This document shows positions 18,145-24,944 of a DNA stretch of 64,000 nucleotides, piece after piece; within the stretch, counting starts at the first letter, position 1, and each line of letters starts with the position of its first letter. The translations under genes and the position numbers were made by a program. This DNA is from Fredinandcohnia onubensis (GTDB lineage: Bacteria; Bacillota; Bacilli; Bacillales; Bacillaceae_L): positions 186,001 to 250,000 of the forward strand of contig NZ_JAPSKV010000001.1 of assembly GCF_031181385.1 (NCBI RefSeq), in the 5' to 3' direction. Below the pieces are notes generated by a model. It was not told the origin of the DNA, searched no databases, and saw only the letters and a list, made by a program, of their open reading frames with translations.

Positions 18145-18171
18145 CCCCTGACAAATCGTTAGGGGTTTTTT
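18145..18171 (+). terminator. Rho-independent terminator
   Basis: CCCCTGAC pairs with GTTAGGGG (one G-T pair) around a 5-base loop, followed by six T. It ends the small secreted protein gene. Confidence 0.88.
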
Positions 18172-18196
18172 GTTGAAATTTTGTCACGATTTTCCT

Positions 18197-18224
18197 TTGC
18201 AAAATTTGCTGAATAGTGTAAAAT
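18197..18224 (+). promoter_or_regulatory. Sigma-A-like promoter of a 42-residue ORF
   Basis: TTGCAA at 18197-18202, a 16-base spacer, then TAAAAT at 18219-18224, about 40 bases ahead of the small ORF at 18265. Confidence 0.45.
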
Positions 18225-18264
18225 GGATTTTAATTGGAAAACGAGAAAATGGTAGGTAAAAAGT

Positions 18265-18393
18265 ATGAGTTCTGAACAACTTTTAAAAATAATGGTAGAC
18301 ATTCAGAAAAAAGTAGAAGAAACAGCTTCTATCACAACTGAAGAGGTTATGCAGGACCTAATTGGTAAATTAAGAGATTGCCATTCTGTATAA
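18265..18393 (+). CDS. Small protein, 42 residues, unknown function
   Basis: A short ORF that looks like a complete transcription unit: promoter-like sequence upstream, an AGGT-type RBS about 7 bases before the ATG, and a terminator 25 bases after the stop. The product starts MSSEQLLKIMVDIQKKVEE and is charged and helical, without a membrane segment, with one cysteine near the end (RDCHSV). It is too short for a confident family call. It could be a small regulatory protein. Confidence 0.6.
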   Translation: MSSEQLLKIMVDIQKKVEETASITTEEVMQDLIGKLRDCHSV

Positions 18394-18417
18394 TTTCATA
18401 GATATTAGCTGGATGAA

Positions 18418-18443
18418 GTCAGAGGGTGAACTCTGGCTTTTTT
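18418..18443 (+). terminator. Rho-independent terminator after the 42-residue ORF
   Basis: GTCAGAG pairs with CTCTGGC (one G-T pair) and is followed by six T. Confidence 0.82.
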
Positions 18444-18596
18444 GTGTTTACATCAAATACAGCCCTTTCACAATCTCCTAAAATATGAGAATATAGATTT
18501 GTTGAGTATCTGACTTTATTCAGTAGAATTCCACTTCTTCTATTAGTGAAATAATGGCAAAAGACTTTACAATTTAGAAAGGTATACAACCATTGG

Positions 18597-18700
18597 CTGA
18601 ATAAAGTTAAGCCTCCGGCGGATGCAACGATTTTTCAGTGGAAGTTCTTCGAGCAAACTCGAAAAAAATCGGGCGCAAATACGCCAAGGCGCATTTGATT
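18597..18700 (+). repeat. 104-bp dispersed structured element, copy 1
   Basis: Aligned without gaps to 36995-37098 with seven mismatches in 104 bases. Nested hairpins are conserved: CGATTTTT pairs with AAAAATCG, TTCGAG with CTCGAA inside it, and CGCC with GGCG flanked by CAAAT/ATTTG at the right end. It ends 21 bases before the ATG of the Gfo/Idh gene. A short ORF inside it (18622) is not convincing as a gene. Confidence 0.85.
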
Positions 18701-18721
18701 CAATAATTAGGAGGAACTCAG

Positions 18722-19693
18722 ATGACAAAGGTTCGTTTTGGTGTTTTATCAACCGCAAAAATTGCGAGAAATACATTGATTCCAGCGATGGAGCGTGCAC
18801 ATAATGCAGAGGTTGTGGCTGTTGCGAGTGAAAGCGGGAAGGCAAAAGACTTTGCTGCTGAACTTGGCATTTCCAAGCATTATGAATCATACACAGAACT
18901 ATTGAATGACCCTGAAATTGATGCGGTGTACATTCCGCTTCCAAATCAACTACATAAACAATGGGCGATCGAAGCAGCGAAGCACGGCAAACATGTGCTT
19001 TGTGAAAAGCCGGCTGCATTGACCTCACAAGATGTGGAAGAAATGGCGGCAGCTTTTAAAGAAAACAATGTCATTTTCATGGAAGCGTTCATGTATCAGT
19101 TCCATCCGCAGCATAACAGTGTAAAGGAAATGATCGCAGCAGGCGAAATTGGTGATGTGAAGCTAATTCGCTCGACTTTCTCCTTTCTCCATGACTTGAA
19201 TTCTGGCAGCATCAAGATGCAAAAGGATCTTGGCGGCGGAGTGTTATATGATGTGGGTTGCTACTGCATTCATGCTAGTCGCTTGATTACGGGGGAAGAG
19301 CCGGTTGAAGTTAAGGCTAATGCTAACATTCACCCTACTCATAACGTCGACATTACGGCAGCGGGCACTCTGAAGTTTGAAAGTGGAGTGATTGCGAACT
19401 TTGATGTTAGCTTTGAGCAACCATTTAAGGCGCAGTATGAAGTGGTCGGCACGAAAGGTTCGATTGTAGCGAAGCATGCATTCCGTCCTGACAATGAAGG
19501 TGGAAACGGTGTGCTTGTGGTGAACGGTGAAGGTGGCCAGCGTGAAGAAACAGTGCAAGGTGACCAGTACAAGCTTCAGGTGGAACATTTTGCAGAAAGT
19601 GTTCTTTCTAATAAGCAGCCAATGTACAGCGTTGATGAAACGTTGAAAAATATGCGTGTAATCGAGCAGGCACTTGCTTCAGCTCGCAACTAA
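18722..19693 (+). CDS. Gfo/Idh/MocA family oxidoreductase
   Basis: A 323-residue NAD(P)-dependent dehydrogenase resembling the D-xylose / dihydrodiol dehydrogenase branch. The Rossmann segment is near residues 5-12 (FGVLSTAKIA, lacking the usual GxGxxG spacing as in that branch). The CEKP motif lies near 94-97, and the substrate-domain LGGGVLYDVGCY segment is present. RBS AGGAGG is 7 bases upstream. It is monocistronic, preceded by the 104-bp structured element and followed by a strong terminator. Likely acts on a free sugar; not linked by position to the operon ending at 17628. Confidence 0.85.
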   Translation: MTKVRFGVLSTAKIARNTLIPAMERAHNAEVVAVASESGKAKDFAAELGISKHYESYTELLNDPEIDAVYIPLPNQLHKQWAIEAAKHGKHVLCEKPAALTSQDVEEMAAAFKENNVIFMEAFMYQFHPQHNSVKEMIAAGEIGDVKLIRSTFSFLHDLNSGSIKMQKDLGGGVLYDVGCYCIHASRLITGEEPVEVKANANIHPTHNVDITAAGTLKFESGVIANFDVSFEQPFKAQYEVVGTKGSIVAKHAFRPDNEGGNGVLVVNGEGGQREETVQGDQYKLQVEHFAESVLSNKQPMYSVDETLKNMRVIEQALASARN

Positions 19694-19695
19694 AA

Positions 19696-19720
19696 GTCAG
19701 CCCCCGGGGCTGGCTTTTTT
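19696..19720 (+). terminator. Rho-independent terminator
   Basis: GTCAGCCCC pairs with GGGGCTGGC and is followed by six T, directly after the Gfo/Idh gene. Confidence 0.88.
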
Positions 19721-19847
19721 GGTTTCTTCCTCTTTTTGTTTTTAGCCTATCTACCCTCACTCGAAACTATCAAAATTTTTCTATCAAACATGTATATCTA
19801 GCAAAAATCCGGCAATACTAGATTACTAGTGATGGAACGTAATAGAA

Positions 19848-19876
19848 GGAACCAAGAGAACCGTCCCCATGGTTCC
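19848..19876. repeat. GAGAACCGTCCC-type palindromic repeat
   Basis: Half copy of the second palindromic family (GGAACCAAGAGAACCGTCCC followed by CATGGTTCC), also seen at 57781, 59296 and 63205. Confidence 0.7.
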
Positions 19877-19896
19877 CCAATAATGGAGGGATTTAA

Positions 19897-19989
19897 ATGT
19901 TGAAGGTGAATGTGGAGTTACCTGAGGTGTTACCGGCGAATAAGGAAGATTTTATGAAATTGTTGCTAGATTTAGTAGTGAAAAAGTAA
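19897..19989 (+). CDS. Possible 30-residue small protein
   Basis: A short ORF with a very strong RBS (GGAGGG, 6 bases before ATG). The product is amphipathic: it begins MLKVNVELPEVLPANKEDF and ends LLDLVVKK. No known family is recognised. It could be a genuine microprotein or the surviving N-terminus of a longer decayed gene. Evidence is RBS quality only. Confidence 0.35.
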   Translation: MLKVNVELPEVLPANKEDFMKLLLDLVVKK

Positions 19990-20061
19990 TGGGAATTATG
20001 ATGTGGTGTATTGTTGAGAAGTAGAAAAACTTATATACTAATAGAAGAAAACGTATATCAG

Positions 20062-20138
20062 AATAGGGCAAACTCTCCGAAAGGATTGGACGCAAAGCTT
20101 AGGGTCTACCGTACACTGTACCACGATCGCCTGGTGAG
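20062..20138 (+). ncRNA. Cyclic di-GMP-I (GEMM) riboswitch
   Basis: The conserved blocks of the GEMM-I aptamer are present in order: AGGGCAAAC, a GAAA tetraloop, GGACGCAAAGC, then AGGGTCTACCG and a second stem (ACCACGATCGCCTGGT) with receptor loop. It lies upstream of a chemoreceptor gene, a classic GEMM target. The following segment (20149-20193) contains a weak stem and a T-rich run that could act as the switchable terminator, so c-di-GMP probably controls read-through into the chemoreceptor. Confidence 0.88.
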
Positions 20139-20144
20139 CCAATA

Positions 20145-20231
20145 ATGTACGCATGTTGGGCCATTCTTTTAGTGATTGGTCTTATTTTTTTGCCTGATTT
20201 TCTACTAATCAACGAGGAAGAGGTACCATAG
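20145..20231 (+). CDS. Possible 28-residue hydrophobic leader peptide
   Basis: A short ORF between the riboswitch and the chemoreceptor gene. It has a GGTGA motif 7 bases upstream, a hydrophobic core (WAILLVIGLIFL) and an acidic tail (INEEEVP). Its stop codon abuts the ATG of the next gene, and its last codons contain that gene's RBS. Such an arrangement would allow translational coupling. The hydrophobic residues could simply reflect the T-rich terminator, so it may not be translated. Confidence 0.3.
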   Translation: MYACWAILLVIGLIFLPDFLLINEEEVP

Positions 20232-21908
20232 ATGAAAAGTATTCGAACGAGGTTATTTGCTAGTTTTTTTGCCATTATCATCCTTTGTATAGGCTTAGCG
20301 ACCTATAATTACATAGCTGTGTCCAATATGAATCAGAAGACGGATGATGTTGTGTCTGAGGAGCTCTCCGTTTTACTAGAATATGATAGTTTGAAATACA
20401 ATATTGCCCAGAGTATTGCTCTTGCGAGGGCGTATGTGCTTTACGGGGATATTTCCTATAAAAATGAATATGATGTTTATTCGGTAGAATTTGATTTAGC
20501 GGAACGAAAATTAAGTGCGATGAAGATAACAGAGGTTGAAGAGCTTTTACGGGAAACCAAAAATTGGCGTGAATTGATGAAGGAAAAAGTTTTCGCCCCT
20601 TATGATAGCGGCAATACCGAGCTTGCGATGCATAATTTACAGACGTATATTCAGCCGAAATCAAATGCGTTGATGGAACAAGTTAAAAAGCTTTCGGATG
20701 ATCGCGAAAGACAGATTGTTTCAACCGGAGCGGACGTTGTGAAATTTGGTCAATCAGTGAACTTCGTAGGCCTTGTAGTGGCAGCAGCTGCGCTTATTTT
20801 AGGAACAGTGATTTCAATTTATACCTCCGTAGTGATTGCTCGACCTGTGAAAAGTGTTGCAAGTCGTATGAAGGCGATTTCCGATGGCAATCTTCAATCA
20901 GAACCAATTAAAACGAAGCTCAAAGATGAAGTTGGCCAGCTTGTTTTGGCGGTCAATGAGATGAATGAAAATTTAAAAGGCATGGTTAAGAAAATGGTGG
21001 GCGTTTCCGACAATGTCACGGGTCAAAGTGAAGAATTGACCCAGTATGCGGATGAGGTTATGGCAGGCAGTCAGCAGATTGCGGTTACAATGGAGGAGCT
21101 TTCACGCGGTGCAGAGGACCAGGCGACGTCTGCTACCACATTGATTGAAAAAATGTCTACGTTCTCGGACGAAATCATGCAGGTTGCGGTGAAGGGCGAT
21201 AGCATCAAGGAACAATCACAAGGCATGCTTGCTATGACAAACGACGGAAGTTCGTATATGGAAACCTCTATTCAACAAATGACTAGCATCCATGAAAAAA
21301 TGAAACAGTCACACGCCCTGGTTGTTGGTCTGGATCATAAAACAAATGAGATTACGAAGCTTGTCAAAGTGATTCAGGAGATTGCGGGGCAAACGAATCT
21401 TTTAGCATTAAACGCAGCAATCGAGGCAGCTCGCGCAGGTGAACATGGAAGAGGATTTGCGGTTGTCGCCGACGAGGTTCGAAAGCTGGCTGAACAGGTT
21501 GGCAAGTCGGTCGCAGAGATCACGGAAATTGTAAAAGGCATCCAAACGGAATCAAAGCAGGTCGTTCAATCATTAGATGACGGCTATCAGTCCGTTGAAG
21601 AAGGTACCAACCAAATTCAAACGACCGGTAAAACCTTCAATGAGTTGAAACGGACGATTGAAGAAATCGGTTCACAAATCGAGGCAATGTCAAGCTCGCT
21701 ATACGGGGTACTTGACGATACAAAAGAAATTAGCGGAGCCATCGAAGGAATCGCGAGTGTCGCAGAAGAATCAGCTGCAGGCGTTGAACAAGTATCCGCA
21801 ACCGCCCAGCAATCCAGCAGCTCCATGGAAGAAGTCACCAAAAGCGCCAAACAACTCGAAGAAAACGCAGGCGAACTAAACGAACTCATCCAAGCCTGGG
21901 ACAAATAG
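20232..21908 (+). CDS. Methyl-accepting chemotaxis protein
   Basis: A 558-residue transmembrane chemoreceptor. Membrane helices lie at about residues 7-29 and 175-200, bounding an external four-helix sensor of about 145 residues. A HAMP domain (about 200-253) follows, then the long cytoplasmic coiled-coil signalling domain. The kinase-contacting tip ([20 protein letters not shown]) lies near residue 383. Start chosen by GAGGAAGAGG just upstream. It couples an unknown ligand to CheA/CheW, and expression is probably tuned by the c-di-GMP riboswitch upstream. The last 14 residues end in QAWDK, without a CheR-binding pentapeptide. Confidence 0.95.
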   Translation: MKSIRTRLFASFFAIIILCIGLATYNYIAVSNMNQKTDDVVSEELSVLLEYDSLKYNIAQSIALARAYVLYGDISYKNEYDVYSVEFDLAERKLSAMKITEVEELLRETKNWRELMKEKVFAPYDSGNTELAMHNLQTYIQPKSNALMEQVKKLSDDRERQIVSTGADVVKFGQSVNFVGLVVAAAALILGTVISIYTSVVIARPVKSVASRMKAISDGNLQSEPIKTKLKDEVGQLVLAVNEMNENLKGMVKKMVGVSDNVTGQSEELTQYADEVMAGSQQIAVTMEELSRGAEDQATSATTLIEKMSTFSDEIMQVAVKGDSIKEQSQGMLAMTNDGSSYMETSIQQMTSIHEKMKQSHALVVGLDHKTNEITKLVKVIQEIAGQTNLLALNAAIEAARAGEHGRGFAVVADEVRKLAEQVGKSVAEITEIVKGIQTESKQVVQSLDDGYQSVEEGTNQIQTTGKTFNELKRTIEEIGSQIEAMSSSLYGVLDDTKEISGAIEGIASVAEESAAGVEQVSATAQQSSSSMEEVTKSAKQLEENAGELNELIQAWDK

Positions 21909-21931
21909 TGGGGCACAGCGTTCCCATGGGA

Positions 21932-21960
21932 TGGGACACAGGGACAGGTCCCTTGTCCCA
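21932..21960. repeat. GGGACAGG-type palindromic repeat
   Basis: TGGGACACAGGGACAGGTCC followed by CTTGTCCCA. It lies just after the chemoreceptor gene, where it may double as a transcription end structure. Confidence 0.75.
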
Positions 21961-22029
21961 GCTGGCTCATGGCCTCTTCGACGAGTGCCATGGTATATTA
22001 TAGATAAAAAAAGGAAGAGGGGAACTCCC

Positions 22030-22145
22030 GTGGTGCTGAATATCGGAGACATTCTTTTTCAACTATTTTCTCTTTAGTTCCAATATGTTTTATGCTGGTA
22101 CTCGTTTATTTTGTACGTTTTTCAAAGCGGGTAAAACGAAAGTAA
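22030..22145 (+). pseudogene. Frameshifted small membrane protein gene (DUF4083-like)
   Basis: Strong RBS (AGGAAGAGGGG) before a GTG. The first frame reads MVLNIGDILFQLFSL and stops at 22075-22077. Two bases over, the frame continues with FSLVPICFMLVLVYFVRFSKRVKRK to a stop at 22143. Joined, they give a single-helix membrane protein of about 38 residues with a basic tail, like the small DUF4083 proteins of Bacillus. A one-base indel in the TTTTCTCTTTAG stretch explains the break. It may be a true pseudogene or a sequencing error. Confidence 0.5.
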
Positions 22146-22196
22146 ACTCATCTATTAAAAATAATCTTCTTAGCTTTTCTAAGGAAAAAGTATCTT

Positions 22197-23858
22197 TTAC
22201 TCATTTCTAAATGGACAATCAATAGGTAGGCAAACTTCAACTGTTGTGCCTTTATTTATTTGACTAGAAATGTTCATAATACCGCCGTGTTGTTCAATGA
22301 TCCTAAAACAAACCATTAAACCTAATCCAGTACCATTTTCTTTTGTAGTATAAAAGGGTTCTCCTAGTTTGTGAATTCTCTCCTCTTCTATCCCCATTCC
22401 TTGATCAATAATTTGAATACTTATCATTTTGTTATTGATTTGCTTAGCCTTGATAATAATTTTTCCACCATTTGGCATAGCTTCAATCGCATTTTTGATA
22501 AGATTAATAAAAACTTGTTTTAACTGATTTTGCTCACAATTGATGGACGGTATATTTAAATCATATTCTGAAATAAGTTGTATACCTTTTAATGTAGCCT
22601 GAGTTTCAAGAATTGACGTGATATTATTTAGTATAAGTTTTATATTTTGCGCTTCATACTTTATGACTTGTGGCTTTGAAAGAATTAGAAATTCACCCAC
22701 GATCAGGTTAATTCGATCTATTTCCGATAACAAAATATCTGCATGATGTTTATCAATATCTGACATAAGTAATTGCACAAATCCTTTAAGAGTTGTTAAT
22801 GGATTTCGAATCTCATGAGCCACTCCAGCTGCTAATAGACCTAAAGCTGCCAGCTTATCGGACCTTCTTAACCTTTCCTCTGCTAATATAGACTCAGTGA
22901 TGTCCTTTGTAATTTGATAGATTCCAATACATTGATTGTCAATAATGATAGGTATCATTTTTAACTCAATTACTCTGTTACTACCATCTTTATGAATCAT
23001 CGATAGGGTAGATTCTTTCCATTCTCCTAGGCTAACACGCTTAAAATGCTCCCTGTATAAATCTAGGTCTTCTGGGGCGATAATAGAATCCCACTCCTTT
23101 TGTTGGAGCTCTGTAATCGTATAACCAAGTATATTCTCTGCAGCTGAATTTGCCTCGATTAATTTCCTGTCTAAATCAAATGTAAAGATAGGGTCAGAAT
23201 TATGCACAAATAATGACTCAAAACGTTGTTCGCTTTCCTTCAGACGTTTTTCTAATAGTTTACGATTCTGTTCCTGGCTTTGTGTAAGTAATTCTTCTAC
23301 TTTTTTACGTTGATCGATATCTATATCAATTCCGTTTATCTTTATAAGATTTCCGTCCAAGTCAAAAATAGGGGTAATACGTTTTTGAATCCACTTTAAT
23401 TGACCATTTGGTAGTAGGATTCGGTACTCTGCGATGCATTCTTCTCCTTTTCTCAACTCTTGCTCTAATTCGTTTACAATCTTCATATCCTCCGGGATAA
23501 CGACTTCTTTCCAGAACATAATGTTTTCTTTAAATTCAGTAGGTGAATACCCATAGACATCACTAATTTTTGATGAAACCATCAATCTGTCAGTATGGAA
23601 ATCATATGAGTAAATTGCAGCATCTACACTGTTGAAAAGATCATTTAATTCCTTATCTTTTTTCTGTGCTTCCTTAGCGTAATATTTAGCTTTATCATAC
23701 TGTAACCCAGTCAACCATACGGGATAAACCATTATTGCAGAAATTATGTATTCGAATACAGGTACGTACCCCAATTCAACATAATCAAAAGTTTTAAAAG
23801 CTGCGGTTACAACAACATAAATCAACATCATAATTATTCTACCTGTATATTTCATCAT
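22197..23858 (-). CDS. Membrane PAS-domain sensor histidine kinase (sporulation-kinase type)
   Basis: A 553-residue kinase. Two N-terminal membrane helices (about residues 7-22 and 35-52) are followed by two PAS domains with PAC extensions (about 70-185 and 210-330), then a HisKA domain with the phosphoacceptor in VAHEIRNPLTTLKG. The HATPase domain has N-box NLIKNAIEAMPNGG, DQGMGIEEE and GTGLGL. Layout and H-box resemble Bacillus KinA/KinE-type kinases that feed Spo0F. No response-regulator gene is adjacent, which fits an orphan phosphorelay kinase. The frame opens at 23879, but AGAAGGAG directly precedes ATGATG, so the start is placed at 23858. Confidence 0.92.
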   Translation of the reverse strand: MMKYTGRIIMMLIYVVVTAAFKTFDYVELGYVPVFEYIISAIMVYPVWLTGLQYDKAKYYAKEAQKKDKELNDLFNSVDAAIYSYDFHTDRLMVSSKISDVYGYSPTEFKENIMFWKEVVIPEDMKIVNELEQELRKGEECIAEYRILLPNGQLKWIQKRITPIFDLDGNLIKINGIDIDIDQRKKVEELLTQSQEQNRKLLEKRLKESEQRFESLFVHNSDPIFTFDLDRKLIEANSAAENILGYTITELQQKEWDSIIAPEDLDLYREHFKRVSLGEWKESTLSMIHKDGSNRVIELKMIPIIIDNQCIGIYQITKDITESILAEERLRRSDKLAALGLLAAGVAHEIRNPLTTLKGFVQLLMSDIDKHHADILLSEIDRINLIVGEFLILSKPQVIKYEAQNIKLILNNITSILETQATLKGIQLISEYDLNIPSINCEQNQLKQVFINLIKNAIEAMPNGGKIIIKAKQINNKMISIQIIDQGMGIEEERIHKLGEPFYTTKENGTGLGLMVCFRIIEQHGGIMNISSQINKGTTVEVCLPIDCPFRNE

Positions 23859-24329
23859 TAAACTCCTTCTAAAAACCATTACAATAAATATCGAATTCTG
23901 AACGGTAAAAGTTAATTACGAACTGATTTTATCAGGAATCACTCATAAAAAATAGGAATTTTGTCATATTTAAACCCACTACGCTTGTTTTAAGTATGGA
24001 ATCACGCCCATGTTTTTATAAATAAGATGCTTATTGTGAATGAGGTTAAGCAATAATCTTCCTTTATCGGGCCTTTTCTTTAATAAGAGGGCTTCTTATT
24101 GGAATGCCCCATCAATTAGTTCATGTTAGTGTAAAAGAATAGATTATGAAGATTTATTTAGGGTGCTTTAACTCAACAAATCCAATATATATAAAAATGC
24201 TCAGGCATTACGCGCCATGAGCATTTTCTAATTCAAGTATTATGTGTTAATTCAAATGTTAAGTTAATTTTATCAACAATTGTATATTTTGTACTTCACG
24301 ACAGAACCCGTTAACTGGGTGGGCATCCT
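23859..24329. other. Intergenic region between kinase and secreted-protein genes
   Basis: About 470 bases without a credible gene. The right part holds the hairpin at 24194-24227. The left part should hold the promoter of the minus-strand kinase. A stretch near 24040-24110 has several short inverted A/T-G repeats around gggcc/gggctt and may be decayed sequence; nothing specific is recognisable in it. Confidence 0.5.
24194..24227 (-). terminator. Terminator of the 151-residue secreted protein gene
   Basis: AAAATGCTCA and TGAGCATTTT form a perfect 10-bp stem with a 14-base loop. On the minus strand it is followed by a T-rich run. It lies about 100 bases after the stop at 24330. Confidence 0.75.
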
Positions 24330-24785
24330 TCACTCTTTTACACTTACTTTTACATTGCGGAACATGAATTTGGTTTTTTCCTGTTTGTTTGTGAGCACCA
24401 TCGCGTCGATTTGGGAGGTGGTTTCCTGTAGCTCGACCTCAAGCTGGATTGTCCGCCACGGGTCATGCAAGCCAATCACAGGGGAAACCGTCTCAGCTAA
24501 AAAAGTTCCTCGCGCATCAGTCTCATCCACAAGTAAGTAAACGGCGGCCTCGCCCTTCACCTGCACCTCAAACACAATCGTTTCTCCACCTTTTACCCCT
24601 CTAGGCGAAAAAACAAACCCTTCGTTTTCCTCAGTGCCATTCGTTTTTACCTCAAATGTACCATCCTCGACCTGTACGACCGTTGCGCTCACACCAAAAA
24701 ACGGTGACTTCTTCTCCGCAGCAGAAGCAGGCGAAACCGCAAGAAACAATAATGCTATACAAAGTAATAATTTGAATTTCATCAT
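24330..24785 (-). CDS. Small secreted protein, probable beta-sandwich
   Basis: A 151-residue exported protein. Residues 1-22 are a signal peptide ending ASA. The mature part alternates short strands (ATVVQVEDGTFEVKT, GGETIVFEVQVKG, RTIQLEVELQE, FRNVKVSV), as in carbohydrate-binding or DOMON-like beta-sandwich modules. There are no cysteines outside the signal peptide. RBS AAAGGAGGT lies just ahead of ATGATG. It is the only gene between two terminators. No family can be named with confidence; binding to wall or matrix material is a guess. Confidence 0.75.
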   Translation of the reverse strand: MMKFKLLLCIALLFLAVSPASAAEKKSPFFGVSATVVQVEDGTFEVKTNGTEENEGFVFSPRGVKGGETIVFEVQVKGEAAVYLLVDETDARGTFLAETVSPVIGLHDPWRTIQLEVELQETTSQIDAMVLTNKQEKTKFMFRNVKVSVKE

Positions 24786-24854
24786 AAGGACCTCCTTTAG
24801 AACAATGAGCCTGTCACATTAGTATGTGGAAAAAGGAGGAAAACATGTAAGACA

Positions 24855-24884
24855 TAAAAAAACAACCGGCATCAAAACCGGTTG
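24855..24884 (-). terminator. Terminator of the second GH18/LysM gene
   Basis: CAACCGG and CCGGTTG form a 7-bp stem. On the minus strand it is followed by seven T. The same stem sequence recurs at 28791-28813. Confidence 0.8.
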
Positions 24885-24915
24885 CTTACCAAACTTCTAA
24901 ATTCCAAGATGGGGG

Positions 24916-24942
24916 TGGGACAAGGGCCTGTCCCTGTGTTCC
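24916..24942. repeat. GGGACAGG-type palindromic repeat
   Basis: Partial unit TGGGACAAGGGCCTGTCCC followed by TGTGTTCC, located between the terminator and the stop codon of the GH18/LysM gene. Confidence 0.65.
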
Positions 24943-24944
24943 GT

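Noticed and set aside
18622-18804. 60-residue ORF starting MQRFFSGSSSSKLEKNR
   Set aside because: Its first half is the 104-bp structured repeat, also open in other frames, and its second half overlaps the start of a real gene.
24040-24130. Remnant of a transposase or other gene
   Set aside because: Only short A/T-rich fragments and weak inverted repeats are visible; no frame of more than a few codons is convincing.
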